Source of the DNA: Toxorhynchites rutilus septentrionalis
Taxonomy: Eukaryota; Arthropoda; Insecta; Diptera; Culicidae
Direction of reading: 5' to 3'
Assembly (NCBI RefSeq): GCF_029784135.1
Contig: NC_073745.1
Location: 310,882,258 to 310,946,257, forward strand
DNA: 64,000 bases
The position numbers and the translations under genes are program-made. The notes beneath the pieces were generated by a model, which worked only from the letters and a program-made list of their open reading frames with translations, did no database searches and was not told the DNA's origin. This document shows, piece by piece, positions 32,871-45,169 of the stretch. Each line of letters starts with the position of its first letter. Within the stretch, counting starts at the first letter, position 1.

Positions 32871-34930
32871 ATTCCAATTTTTTAAATATTTATTGTTTTC
32901 TTGGAATATTTTTTTATGAAAATTTTCTACATTTTCTTATTCGATTAATATTTTGTAGGTCTCATGGTTTTTTTTAGATTTTTTTTTATTTGAGAAAAAA
33001 AACATTTACACTTTCAAAAAGAATCAAAAGTAGTTGATCGAAAACAGCATGAATGAATTTTGAAAAGCCTGTATTCAGGCACTTTCGTTACTGTCAATAA
33101 TTTCAGGTGATTATCACGAACGTTAAGTTGATCTTTATCGCTTGCAGTGAATTTTTATTGAAAACGTGTTTGATTTTTAAATTTAGAAAAAAATAAAGGA
33201 CCAGGAATTCGGAAAGGCAAAATTAGTTTTCGTTGAGTGTTGATATTGTGCGGTGTTGAGCGGTTGAATGACGTTTAGCGTTAAACGGCGTTGAGCGTTC
33301 CGTTTCCGCTTTCTATGCTCTTTTACTACCGCCATTTTGCTCTAATACGATCTTAGTTTCTAACTCTTTCTTTGTCTGACTCTACTTCACTAACTCCATT
33401 TTCGGTCTTCCAGGGCCCTTTTTAATGAACCGGAAGTAAGAGTTATACTATACATTCCATTGCCGAAGTCGCCAAAAACAAGAATTTTGTGTGACGAATG
33501 GCCATCTTTTACCATCAATCAATTAGCTGACGTTGAATTTTATGCTTTGATTTTCACTAACACGCAATGATCTTCAATTTCGACGTTACGAATATCATGA
33601 CGAAAATGAAGATGCAAATAATAAATAAACTTCATGGCAAGCTGATGTTGATGTTCGTTCCACTGGTATTCATTGATAGTGTTGTTCCATATTTATCGAC
33701 TCTCGTTTGAGCAGTAGATTATCAATACAAGGCAGGCTGAAATTCGTCGTAATTGAAAGGTATGAACGTGAATATTTTCAGCACTGGATGGCAATCACTC
33801 ATTCGCTGAAACACTTCACCATGAGAGAGGCTTGCTCTTTCGATGGATCTGCGAAAAGTTTCAATGGCTCACTGTTTCTTAATGTCAAATATTCAACTTT
33901 CGGGACGGTCGCTCCTTCGGCGTGACGCATTTCGTACAGCAGAGATAAATGTGTTGAATTTATCAGCGACTTTTGCATCACACACCACCCCCAGCTCCAA
34001 GCTGCTTTTCTAGATTACAAATCTGTTCCTGTGCCGCTGCCCAACGAATAAGCTATCGATCGGCATCATCGAGTCGTTCATCCGTTTGTCACGATCACCC
34101 CTCGGAAAGACCTGGCCATTATTAATTGTATCCAATCTATAACCCAAAACAAGTAGCCAGCATCGCCTTGTGTAGCACCGAAACCCGCCGCCACCCACTC
34201 CAATTATGGCACAATCGAAATTCTCATCTTGATTGTTTCCCACAAAAAAGGGTGTGTAACGCGTCGAGATAAATCTATCGCTGTTGCAAATCTTAACGAC
34301 GACGTCTCGCTTCGCAGACTCCGTTTTCAGGGTCACCGTGGGAACCAACTCTTATCGCGTTCGTTTACAGCGTCTTGAATAATGCTCCGTTTCGAAAGCA
34401 TACGTGCTTCGCTCGGTGACGACGATTTGCGATAGCATCCCATTCGGGTTGCGTTGCGTGGGACTCCGCTACTCAGTCACGTAAATTTAACGGACTTTGT
34501 GAAGGAGATCATAACAAAACGTGTCGTTCGGAGGACGTAAAAGTCATTCTGACTGGATTAAAGCGCGCGCTGTTTTTTTGTGCAACGCACACAAAAACTT
34601 TCTCCCGAAAGTTAATTCAATTTTCACCCTCACACAATTTGACACGGTCACGAGGTCATGCGGGAGGGTTCGTATCCAAAAATAGCCGATTTCGAGAAGA
34701 AGGAACCATGTTACGATTTACATGATAAACATCAGTCAAGCGGTGGGTTCTCGCTGCCCATGAGATTATGGTGTTCTCCATTCACGCAAAAAGGCCACAG
34801 GCGGACCAGCATAGAAGTGGGAAAGTCGTGCAAAGTTGTTCTTTGCTTGTTTGCTTGGGCTTCCTTATCGAGGGAGAAAATGGCCCGATTTGTGTACATC
34901 GAGGATTGAGACAGAATGTTTTTATGTGAA
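32871..34930. other. foldback-arm remnant then unassigned complex sequence
   Basis: 32871-33060 has foldback-arm words (TTTTCTACATTTTCTTATTC, ATATTTTGTAGGTCTCATGG). 33070-34930 is mostly non-repetitive; about 34000-34900 is GC-richer (CCGCTGCCCAACGAATAAGC, CCGAAACCCGCCGCCACCC). Open frames at 34010-34348 (minus) and 34658-34909 (plus) have no recognisable domain, and I do not call them genes. Confidence 0.4.
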
Positions 34931-34932
34931 TA

Positions 34933-36201
34933 AAGGGTGTGTCACATCAAATTGCATCAAGGAAAAAACGCTGTAGAAATTTAATTTTTAGGAATTATAT
35001 CTTCAGCTTTCGCTTATATTCAGATAAGAGTGTATAGATCACGTTGGCCATGCTTCACTGTCAATTTTTCGTAAATTTGGAAAAATGTCGTCCAACGAAA
35101 AAGAGCGTCGTGAATTAATCCTGTGCACTCATTTCGAGAATCCGGAGTTGTCACATCGGGACATCGGTAAGATGCTGGGAATCGTCCAATCCACGGTCAG
35201 CAGAGTACTAAAACGATACTTCGAGAACCTAACCATCGACCGGAAGGTGAAGAACGGCAAAAATGGATGCTCCGTCAGTGAAAAAGATCACAAGCGCGTA
35301 GTTAAGCAGTTTCGACGTGATCCGAGAAGTTCGGTCCGGGATGTCGCCAATAAGCTGAATTTGTCAAGTTCATTCGTCCAGCGGACCAAGCAGCGGGAGG
35401 GCCTGCGTACATACAAGGACGAAAGGCAAAACATGGTGGGGAAGACGCGAGCCCGGAAGCTGTACACCGAAATGCTGACGAAGCCCCATTGCCTGGTAAT
35501 GGACGACGAAACCTACGTCAAAGCGGACTTTCGTCAGCTGCCGGGCCTGTTGTTCTTCTCCGCAGAGGACAAATTCAGCGTTCTGAAGGAGATTCGCAAG
35601 CAGAAACTATCCAAGTTTGCCAAAAAGTACATGGTGTGGCAAGCGATCTGCTCTTGCGCCCTGCCCTTCGTGATGACCGGCACGGTAAACGGGCAGGTTT
35701 ACCTTAAGGAGTGCCTACAGAAGCGCTTACTACCACTATTGAAGCAGCACGAGGGCCCGACCATCTTCTGGCCGGATCTCGCTTCGTGCCACTATTCAAA
35801 GGACGTGTTGGAGTGGGACGAAGCCAACGGGGTCACCTTCGTGCCAAAGGAAATGAACCCGCCCAACGCGCCGGAGCTTCGCCCAATAGAGAAATATTGG
35901 GCGATTATGAAGCAGGCCCTCCGGAAGAACCCAAAAGTTGTCAAATCGGAGGCGGACTTCAAGAGAAAATAGATTTCTGTTCAAAAAAATCTAAAACCTG
36001 ACGTTGTACATAACCTTATGGACGGGGTAAAGAAGAAGGTGCGAGCATACGGGCTTGGGCTCGAAGTATGAATAAAAAGAAAATGCCAAAAGTTGTTTAA
36101 TAGTTTTTATTTTACTGTCTAAAATTTTCAAAAGGATCGGTCTACAATTGCGAATTTCTACAGCATTTTTTCCGTGATGCAATTTGATGTGACACACCCT
36201 T
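34933..36201 (+). mobile_element. DD37E Tc1/mariner-superfamily transposon, copy 2
   Basis: 1269 bp, TA on both sides (34931-34932, 36202-36203). Ends AAGGGTGTGTCACATC on both sides (right as reverse complement), near-identical to copy 1 at 18497. It differs from copy 1 by a 21-nt in-frame deletion after RTYK, a shorter stretch after ICSC, and one nonsense codon; it lacks copy 1's two frameshifts. Confidence 0.9.
35085..36071 (+). pseudogene. DD37E transposase, one nonsense codon
   Basis: The frame from ATG 35085 to TGA 36069-36071 is 329 codons with a single internal stop at 35970-35972, TAG where copy 1 has TGG (FKRKW). It keeps the helix-turn-helix (LSHRDIGKMLGIVQSTVSRV), VMDDETYV, FWPDLASCHY and ELRPIEKYWAIMKQ, with 37 residues between the second Asp and the Glu. 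The truncated product (295 aa) would contain the whole DD37E triad and lack only the last ~33 residues, so partial activity cannot be excluded, although seven residues are also missing after RTYK (VQKAPNR in copy 1). Confidence 0.88.
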
Positions 36202-36203
36202 TA

Positions 36204-37187
36204 TTTATCTTCGGGCTGCGGTAGAATTGCGCCTTCAGTCTCCGACCAAAGCACATAGAGACATATTATTCCGGGATAGTCGATGGGTGGACATAAATCA
36301 ATTTAATACTGACACAGGAGAAAACACGAGCAAACCGCCGTTTAAGCGAACCAGGACCGTGGGGTTCTTGGCGTGACCACACCGCACTGTAATAAATTAT
36401 CCAGGAAGTTGCGTGGAAATGTTCCGAACCTATCCTTCCGTCAGTCTTGGCGATATTTTGGCCGAGAAGAAGAAACACACATTTGAAACGATTTACAAAC
36501 CAGACACAACATTTTTGCGGTGTACCAATGCAATGACCAAAGTCTAAACTCTGTCCCGCCGCTATTTTTTCCCTCCATCCTACAAGTAGCTTCGGGTCAG
36601 CGAGGAAAGTAAATATTTTCTCCCCCAAGTGCGCGCGCGGCAAATGTAAAAAAAAATAAACATAAATATCCGAGAGTTTGAGTTATGACGATGACTGCCG
36701 CCGCCACCGCTCGTGAACAAGCCAATGATTATATTGACAACCTTGGTTTACAACTTGAATGGTTAGTCATGAATGAACGGCATAAAAATAAATGTACGGA
36801 TGAAGACGACAAAAAAAAAAGAATACGATCTGACGATGTTTGATGCGTTTCTTTAATGACAACATCTCTCGCCCCCGGGGCGGAAGTTTTTCCCTGTTTT
36901 TCTTCTCTAACCACGACGAAGTGGTTAAACTATGTTAAACGGCGAATGTCAGAGAAATTTGTTTCGACATAGAAAATAATTGACTCGGATTGGATCCAAC
37001 AGGCCGGTAGCATCAGCAGCAGCAGGTTGGTGCCGTTGAGACAGTCCTGTTTGTTCTCAGCCGTGGATAGGATAATTAGGATAAACATCGTCAGCTGAGC
37101 GGTTGGGCTCATCGTGTTGTCTTCCTGTGTTCGTTTTGATGCACTACCGACGAGGGCTGACTTATTTCTCGACAAGTCGATGTGATC
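36204..37187. other. unassigned complex sequence
   Basis: GC-richer, non-repetitive DNA (CCCAAGTGCGCGCGCGGC near 36625, GCCGCCGCCACCGC near 36698). No recognised gene; open frames at 36266-36643 and 36930-37190 (minus) have no domain. Possibly host background with regulatory potential. Confidence 0.4.
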
Positions 37188-37310
37188 CACACGAGCGAGT
37201 TGGTCTGTGATTTAATTTGTTAAATTATACAGTAGATTGGATTAACGGATTTAAGTGGATGTTATTTTGTGTTTACATGAGTTCTGTGTCACGACAGATT
37301 ACGAAAGTGA
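37188..37310. repeat. left copy of a ~100-bp direct repeat (partner 41738-41860)
   Basis: GATCCACACGAGCGAG, GTGATTTAATTTGTTAAATT and TAGATTGGATTAACGGATTT match 41738-41820 in the same order and strand with modest divergence. Both continue with a CACGACAGA word ~40-50 bp later. The 4.4 kb between them is T-rich low-complexity DNA and element C. Confidence 0.65.
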
Positions 37311-38791
37311 AAGTTATGCAGGTGATAGACTTTTCATAATTTTCAACTCGTCTTGGGAATCCACAACATCATCTCAGATTGCTATCAGATTTTATGAAAA
37401 ACTATACGACTTTTTAAAAAGGTGTTTTTTTATTTTTTTACAAGAAAATTCTCACTCTACAACTATAGTTTTTATATATTTAACAAACGATTCTGTCAGT
37501 CCCTTAAATTTTATTTATGGAATCATTCTTCTGTTATGATCATCTCATCTTTAACCCTTTCTGTTTTTGTAATTTTTGCATTTTAGTTTTTTCACATTTT
37601 TTTATATTTTTGGGATTTTCCAAATTTCGAAGACGTGTTTACAATCTTCCAATTTTTTCAAATTATTCTGATTTGTTATCCTTCAATTCCTTGTATTTTT
37701 TTATTGTTTGTAGAACATATTGTCGTCCTATTATTTCATATTCTCTTTAGTTCTTCTTCTTTTTTCGTACTCTTTTCTTGTTTTTTCTCAATTTTTCTGT
37801 TAGCTTTTTGTAGTTTATCCGTCTTCTAAATTGATATTTGTTTAATTCGTCTTATTTAATCTATGTTAGGATTTATTAAATCAAATTCTTGTTTTCGCGC
37901 ATTCAACTTTATTTACCTAGATTTTCCAAAGCTATTTCCTTCTTCATCTCTTGATTTCGGAGTTGCTGATTTTCTGATTTTTCGATTTTCTAAAACAGTT
38001 TTGAGTTTGATTTTTGAATGATTTCAAATTTCTCTGATATGTTTCATTTTTTGAGGTGTTTCGGTTTCTCCCCACTTTTTTTATACATTTCATTTTCACT
38101 TTTTACATTTACAGTTTTTATAATTTTTCCGATATTTTAGTTTTTTTGTAATTTTTTTAAATTCTTTTCATTTTTGATTATACTGATTTTTTAAAATTCC
38201 TCTGACAAATTTTTCTCCTAGTTTTTTGCTATTATTTTATTTTTGTTGATTATGATTTCTTTTTTTTCTTTTTTCGTAATTTTCTTTTTATCTATTTTTC
38301 TATTCTCTGATGTTCTGATTTCCCTGATATTTTTCTAATACTATTTCTTCTATTTTTTCGTATTTTCGTTTGCACTAATTTTTCATATTTTCTACATTTT
38401 TTTTCTTACATCTTTTTCTGAACCCTTTTTATTTTTCGATCTTTCAGATTTTTTGTTCGTCATTGTTTTTCGAATCATGTTTTATTTTTTTTCCTTTTTT
38501 ATGTTTTTTTACTTGTTAGTTTTTCTAATTTTTCAAATTTTTCTGATATTTTATTATTTTATTTTTATTTTTTTAAAAGAAATTTTTTACGCGTTCTCAT
38601 GTTTGCGTGTTTCGCGTTGTTTTTTTTATTTTTATGATTTCTCCATTTCTTCTAATTTATCCTAATCATTTTTTTGAGTATTAAGCAAATATTAAAAAAA
38701 AAACTGAAAAATGGTAAACGAGCGAATGAAATTTGTCTGATTATCTTTTATTTTTGATTATTATGTTTCGGAATTTTTCTTTGTTTTCAGA
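37311..38791. repeat. T-rich low-complexity tract
   Basis: About 1.4 kb dominated by TTTTCTGATTTTT/TTTTTCAGATTTT-like words, strongly T-biased on the plus strand. Short hydrophobic open frames (37517-37829, 38453-38665) follow from the base bias. Similar tracts occupy 41210-41737 and 46203-46880. Confidence 0.6.
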
Positions 38792-39691
38792 TACAGGTCG
38801 AACTCGATTATCCGGAATTTTAGACTCGATTATCCGGAGTAATTTATTTTTGATTTTCGGAAATTTTGAATAATTTTTATAATAATTCCATATTGAACAG
38901 CCAATTTGGGTATCAAATGAAAGGGCTTGACTAGTAGAACACAGTTATTTATGGAAAATTCAAATTCAAAATGGCCGCCATCATAAGATGGCGCCATATT
39001 TTTTTTTCACAACCCCATCAATATGGATATCAAATGAAAAGGATTGACTAGTAGAACACAGTTATTTGTGAAAAATGCAAATCCAAGATGGCGGCCACTA
39101 CAAAATGGCGGATTACACATTTTTTCAGAGCCCCATCAATATGGATATCAAATGAAAGAGGTTGACTGATAGAACACATTTTTTAATGGAAAATGCAAAT
39201 CCAAAATGGCCACCACCACAAAATGGCTTCATCTTTTTTTTCAAAGCCCCATCAGTATGGGTATCAAATGAAAGTGCTCGAATGATAGAACACAGTAGAT
39301 CGTGGAAAATACAAATCTAAGATGGCCGCAGTTCCCAAATAAACAATTACTTTTTAATGCTTTCATTCAGCTTTCCTTGTTTGTATGTTTGTATCCCATC
39401 AGTTTATTTGATTAGGCTCATTTAGCAATTCAGCTGAAACAGAGTCGAATCATTCGTGTACATTTTTATCTTTAGATTACTTTTGTTGTATATTAAACTG
39501 TTACCATTTTTAGGCGTAAGAGTATTCCTATCTATCGATAAACATTTGTTTTATCTATTACACAGTAGCCGTTTAGACGTAAGAGTATTCCTATTCTATC
39601 GATACACAACACATGTCACCTTTTTCGGCGTAAGAATATTCCTATCAAATAAAATTGGAAAAATTGGAAAAAATTGTAGGGTTGTCCCACA

Positions 39692-39929
39692 TTAACACGT
39701 AGAGCCCCGCGTCGGGACTGACACTGATTTTTTCACCTTTTTTGCCCAAATCTCACCGGACCAACAGTAGATTTTTCGTTCGGAGAGTGTCGGCATTGGA
39801 GGACAACGACAACAACTAGGTTACCAAATGATATTTAGTAAAGTCCACCATCGATTTGCTGGGACCGACGAAGGCCAAACGGAAAGATCATTGTCGAGCC
39901 CATATTTTGATCGGGGCTCAACGTGTCAA
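39692..39929. mobile_element. TTAA-flanked MITE, piggyBac-like ends
   Basis: TTAA then CACGTAGAGCCCCG on the left; CGGGGCTCAACGTG then TCAA on the right (one substitution in the right target copy). It carries GTCGGGACTGACACTG, also present in the MITE at 13157, so these two are relatives. About 238 bp, non-coding. It split the phrase CCCACATTAAT of element C. Confidence 0.75.
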
Positions 39930-40236
39930 TCGGAATTTGATTCCGTTCCTGATCATGATTGATCTGGAATTTGGAACATACCTTTAATTCTTCTGCCTTT
40001 ATAAATCTGCGTATTCCACGATCTTGAAAAATTCAATTTGGCCGCCGCTGAAAAATTGCTGAATGGCTTGACTTGGAGAATACAATGGTCGACTATGTAT
40101 TTTTTGTAATCCCCTCAATATTGGTATAAAATGAAATAAATGATTTACATCATCATCAAAAATACATCATTAAAATATTCCGAAGAAAGTCCTACAAGAA
40201 AATCAATCAGTCAACAGGAACGGGGTTAATTTTTTA

Positions 40237-40477
40237 TTAACACGATGAGTGCCACGGTTCTATAGGGACTCTATGGAATTTTTTTAATGTATTAGGGCTA
40301 ATGTTTCTTATAGTAGTGGAAGGTATTTTTGTTGGAAACGGAATGCTTATAAGCTTATATGCTTATATTAGTTACTTTTAATATCATATGTTATACTATC
40401 AGTCACCGGTGACTGACGCAGCCTGATCAAAACTCGGTATTAGTCACCGGTGACTGAGGTGGCAGTCAACGTGTTAA
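40237..40477. mobile_element. TTAA-flanked MITE with internal palindromes
   Basis: TTAACACGATGAGTGCCAC on the left and GTGGCAGTCAACGTGTTAA on the right. 241 bp. It holds two copies of the perfect palindrome AGTCACCGGTGACT (near 40402 and 40442). Removing the MITE and one TTAA restores TTTTTATTAATGTGGGAC, the phrase seen without insertion at 15494 and 24390, which fixes the boundaries. Confidence 0.8.
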
Positions 40478-41209
40478 TGTGGGACTACACTACAAACATT
40501 GAAACATACATACAAACAAGTCAAAATGAATAAAACTATTTGAAAAGTAATTAGTTATTTAGGGTTTGTGGCCATCTTGGAATTGGATTTTTCATGATCT
40601 GCTATGTTCGACTAGTCGAGCACTTTCATTTGATACCTATATTGATGAGGTTTTGGAAAAAAATATGGTGCCATTTTGTGATGGCCATTTTGTGACTAGT
40701 CAATCCCTTTCATTTGATATACATATTGATGGGGTTTTTAGAAAATATGTAATCCGCCATTTTGTAGCGGCCGCCATCTTGGATTTACATTTTTCATTAA
40801 TAACTGTGTTCTACTAGTCAAGCCCTTTCATTTGATATCCATATTGATGGGATTTTGGGAAAACCCATACTGATTGGATTTTGAGAAAATATGTACGTAA
40901 TCCGCCATTTTGTAGTGGCCGCCATCTTGGATTTTCAAGATCATGGAATACGCAGTTTTATAATGACACCATAGATAAAGATGTGTTCCAAATTTCAGAT
41001 TAAACGGTCAACAGGAAGGGGATTAAATTTCTATTAATGTGGTACAGCGCTACAAAGTTACAAAGTCACAAACATACAAACGAGTCCAAGCTGGATGAAA
41101 CCGTTTAATAAATAAGTGCAAATCATTATTATATTACGTTTACCGAGAGAAAATTCGATTATCCGGAGTGAAAAAAAATCAATACCCGGACAATCGAGTC
41201 CGACCTGTA

Positions 41210-41737
41210 TTTCCTTGACTTCTCAGATTTTTATTTTCATTTTTCTGACACATCATTTTTGGCAATATTATTTAAATTTTCTGATTCTTTTTTTTCCCTA
41301 ATTTTCCATTGTGTTTGATTTCGGATATATGCGATTTCACAATTCTTCTAATTTGTCAGGTTTTTTAGGATATTTTGTTATTCCATGTCTCAGATTTCCT
41401 TTCACTTCTTATTCCGTTGTTTTTCGGCGTTTAGATTGTTCTGCAATTACACTTTTAGCTTTTGTTTTCAATTCTAACATCTTCTAAGATTTAAATTATT
41501 TTGTAGATTTTCGTATGTTTCATATTGCGTATTTTTCAGATTTTATAGATTTTATTTTTTCCGATTTTTATGTATTTCCTTAAATTTTTTCAAAATTTTC
41601 AAATTTTTCTGATTTTAAATTTTTGAATTTTTTAAGTTTTACAAATTTTTAAAAATATATTTTCTGATTTAGATTTTTCAGATTTTTCTATAAAGTTTTC
41701 TTATTTTGTTTTCCTCATTTTTCAGATCCTCTCGTGT
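41210..41737. repeat. T-rich low-complexity tract
   Basis: Same TTTTCAGATTTTT-like words as 37311-38791, on the other side of element C; the two were probably one tract before the element inserted. Confidence 0.55.
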
Positions 41738-41860
41738 TGGTGCGATCCACATGAGCGAGATGTGATTTAATTTATCTATTTAAAATTATACGGTAGATAG
41801 GATTAACGGATTTGAGGATTAATTTGTGGAAACATCACGTAATCTGTCACGACAGAACCC
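41738..41860. repeat. right copy of the ~100-bp direct repeat
   Basis: Partner of 37188-37310. It contains GATCCACATGAGCGAG and GATAGGATTAACGGATTTG. Confidence 0.65.
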
Positions 41861-43678
41861 TTAAAATAAATTTTACTGTTGACGGTTGCGTTGGCATTCA
41901 TAGCATCGTTGTCGGAGGAGTTCGACATCGCTGCTGAACCATCATTTATTATTTTCTGGATCCATCAATTACACAGCCGTCAACCTTATTCATGGGGAAA
42001 AGTATGAACGGAACAGCAGCAGGTGTAGGCTGTCATCCCTAGTTAAATGTCGGCACCTGCTAAGTGAAATCACGCCGCGAACCCTCTCTCTCGCGGCATG
42101 GCATCACAATCACAATCCACATCGTAGAGAGCCTCCGTCAGAAGAACATAAATATTCCAACTTGGACGTGCAAAGAACCTACAATCTTCTTCGCAAGGCA
42201 TTGAACTCATTTTTTAATAGGCAATCGTCGCTTCAAATTTTTGATCATTCACCTCGTCCCGAGACCCAAATGATTGTCGCCAGCAGGGACACCCGATCGG
42301 TGAGAGAGGAGCACCCCCTCTCGGCACCCGAAATGGAAGGGTATTAAATTGATAAGTAGCCTGCTCCCAGCGAACCGACAATTACATTAATTTTCATGCC
42401 ACTTTTGCTCCTCAGGGCTCTCGAAGGAACATTGGCCACGTGAAAGCACACTTTCACAGTGCCGTTTTGTGGGGAACCATTCCTGGCTGCTTCGAGCTGA
42501 AGCTTACGCACGCACAGGGCCTAGAGGGACCAAGCAATCTCGGGCCGAATAGCGTAACCGTTTCGCCCTTTAATTCGTATGCGTGATAATTCCGTTCACT
42601 TCGAAACGCTGCCTCCTCGAGGCGTTGAAAACGAAAATAACGTGCGCACGGTCAGAATACAGATGATAAACATCTCGAGAGAGCAAAAAAAAGGATGCTG
42701 AATTTAGATGCTTCTTTTTTCGTTCGGGTTATTTTCAGAACGATCGGAATTCCTTGGGATTCCGTTTGTCTTTTGGGCAAATTGAGTCTGTGTTTCGATT
42801 TCGCCTTTTTTATTTTCCTTCGATTATAATTTTGCCATTCATTCGAAACGATATGTTTTTTGTCGAATCTGGTTCCTGAACACGAGAGAGTGTGTCCCTA
42901 CCATCTGTTAACCTGAAGATCACGAATATGACCTGGAGGAGATTTTGGTAGCGAACTGACAGAAAATAAATTAAATCAATTCGCAATCAAAAAGCGAATC
43001 AATTGCATGCAATTGCTTTGGTTTCGGATCCCGATACAGAAGTCCCATGAAATATACATACTTTCGAAAACCTTCTGACATCATATTTATTTACTAATTT
43101 GAATGAATCTGAAATCTGCGATATTTCAGACTCATTTAGTCAGCAACATTGATCGCGCATCATCGAAGATACCATTCGAGAAAAAAATTATAATTGTTCA
43201 GAAAAAAATCCTTGTACGCAAATAAAAGCACGCTGCAGTTTTCTATTTTTCAGATTGTCTACATTCAATTTTTTTGGGAATTGTATATAAAAATATTTTC
43301 ACAACATAACTTTAAGCCAGTTGCCTCAGAATAGATAAAAATATTTAAGTTATACATTTCTCATTCCCATGACTTCATTCACATTTTTTTCAATTTCTTT
43401 CTATTTCTCTCATTTCTCTTTTCTATTTTCTATATGTTTTATTTATGTTGCTCATATCCAATTTTAGAAATTTGTTCCATTAAGAACTGTTCCATTAAAT
43501 AAACATCAATCCTACTCAACATAAATTTGATTCACAAAGGCGTTCTGATTCAGGTTTACGAAAATTTTCAATGTCTGATACTTCTCTTCCTAATTTCCCA
43601 ATATTTCAGATTTATTATTCATTTCCAATTTTTGAGATGTAATACTCGCTGAATTTGACCAAAAAATTTTTATTATAT
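41861..43678. other. unassigned complex sequence
   Basis: 41861-42700 is GC-richer and non-repetitive (CACGCCGCGAACCCTCTC, GAGGAGCACCCCCTCTCGGC). 42700-43678 grows AT-rich. No recognised gene. Confidence 0.4.
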
Positions 43679-43882
43679 TACTAGCTGACCCGACGAACTT
43701 CGTCCCGCCCAAAATAAACCTTCCTCCAGAGTTTTCCGAAAATTTTCCGGTTTTTCTCTCCACTATATTGATCTACGGGAAGAGACGAATACAACAAAAT
43801 ACAGGAAGCTAAAATCGGACCACCCCTTCTTCGGGTTTTCCGCTCACCAACAGATGTTGCCTTTTATTTTTATTTATATAGA
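43679..43882 (+). repeat. head and one unit of a 'CTAGCTGACCCGACGAAC' repeat
   Basis: Starts CTAGCTGACCCGACGAACTT and runs CGTCCCGCCC..., the fuller form of the head of the element at 22946 and of the minus-strand copy ending near 62434. It continues with a ~150-bp unit (TTGATCTACGGGAAGAGACG ... TTTATTTATATAGATATTA). A second copy of that unit lies at 45300-45447, beyond a mariner insertion, so the units were tandem before the mariner arrived. Confidence 0.65.
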
Positions 43883-43884
43883 TA

Positions 43885-45167
43885 TTAGGCTGTCCTACGG
43901 TATTTCCGCGAGGTGTCACTGTAAGCGCGTAGTTCTAGTTGTATTCATTGTATCGAGTCATACTATAGCTTGTTGGAAAGGTATTTTTGCGCGCTATAAT
44001 ATAGTCCTTGACAGTGTTTTGTTTGGTTAAGTCGTTCGTGAGTTATAATGTCGCAAATATGGAGCAAAATAAAGAGAAAATCCGACATATTTTACAGTAC
44101 TACTATGACAAAGGCAAAAATCTCAAGCATCTCAAGCTGCCAATAAAATTTGTGCAGTTTATGGACCCGATACAGTTTCCATTTCCACCGCACAACGATG
44201 GTTTCAACGTTTTCGTTCTGGTGTAGAGGTCGTCGAAGATGCGCCACGCTCCGGAAGGCCTGTCGTCGAAAATTGCGACAAAATCGCTGAATTAGCCAAG
44301 AAAGACCGGCATAGTAGCAGCCGTAGCATCGGCCAAGAGCTGGGGATAAGTCATCAAACCGTTATTAACCATTTGAAGAAACTTGGATTCACAAAGAAGC
44401 TCGATGTATGGGTGCCACACACGTTGACGCAAAAAAACATCTTTGACCGTATCGACGCATGTGAATCGCTGCTGAATCGCAACAAAATCGACCCGTTTCT
44501 GAAGCGGATGGTGACTGGCGATGAAAAGTGGGTCACTTACGACAACGTGAAGCGCAAACGGTCGTGGTCGAAGCCCGCTGAAGCGGCTCAGATGGTGGCC
44601 AAGCCCTCATTAACGGCCAGGAAGGTTCTGCTGTGTGTTTGGTGGGATTGTCAAGGAATAATCTATTATGAGCTGCTTCCCTATGGCCAAACGCTCAATT
44701 CGGACCTGTACTGCCAACAACTGGACCGCTTGAAGGTAGCACTCATCAAGAAGAGGCCATCTTTGATAAACAGAGGCCGCATTGTCATCCATCAGGACAA
44801 CGCCAGGCCACACACTTCTTTGGTGACGCGCCAGAAGCTCCGGGAGCTCGGATGGGAGGTTCTTTTGCCTCCACCGTATAGTCCGGACCTTGCACCAAGT
44901 GACTACCACCTGTTTTTGTCCATGGCGAACGAGCTAGGTAGTCAGAAGTTAGCCACAAAAGAGACCTGTGAAAATTGGCTATCCGAGTTTTTTGCCAATA
45001 AGGAAGCGAGCTTCTATAACAGGGGTATTATGAAGTTGGCATCTCGTTGGGAACAAGTCATCGAACAAAACGGCGCATATTTGACTTAAAACAGATTATT
45101 GTAACTAATTTTATGAACAAATGAAAATTCAAAAAAAAAATACCGCAGGACTTTTTTGACAGCCTAA
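43885..45167 (+). mobile_element. mariner transposon (DD34D), defective
   Basis: 1283 bp with TA at 43883-43884 and 45168-45169. Right end (reverse complement) TTAGGCTGTCAAAAAAGTCC; left end TTAGGCTGTCCTACGG lacks about nine bases of the repeat, so the ends no longer match. The size and the D,D34D transposase are typical of mariner; wording such as WVPHTLTQKN suggests the irritans-type subfamily (tentative). A 1-nt frameshift disrupts the transposase. Confidence 0.88.
44059..45089 (+). pseudogene. mariner transposase, frameshift near codon 24
   Basis: ATG 44059 gives MEQNKEKIRHILQYYYDKGKN, then the frame is lost at about 44130. The other frame carries the expected QAANKICAVYG...STAQRWFQRF (DNA-binding helices) and continues openly to the stop at 45087-45089. 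Total length (1031 nt) fits 344 codons with one base missing. The catalytic core is intact: TGDEKWV (first Asp), HQDNARPH (second) and YSPDLAPSDYHLF (third), with exactly 34 residues between the last two. The longer open frame starting at 44373 begins mid-protein. Confidence 0.9.
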
Positions 45168-45169
45168 TA

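Larger units (their letters stand above)
38794..41207. mobile_element. palindromic pogo/Tigger-like element, copy C
   Basis: Starts CAGGTCGAACTCGATTATCC, ends GACAATCGAGTCCGACCTG, with TA at 38792-38793 and 41208-41209. The left arm has three to four ~120-bp units, each with a GGTATCAAATGAAAG-type motif, GACTAGTAGAACACAG and an AAATCCAAGATGGCGGCC-type motif (38925-39330). The right arm carries the same units inverted (40570-40940). It is oriented opposite to copies A and B: its left tip corresponds to their right tip. Two TTAA MITEs lie in it (39692-39929 and 40237-40477). No transposase. Confidence 0.75.

Noticed and set aside
44008..44226. Independent small gene upstream of the mariner transposase
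   Set aside because: It is the out-of-frame reading of the transposase N-terminus before and after the frameshift near 44130.
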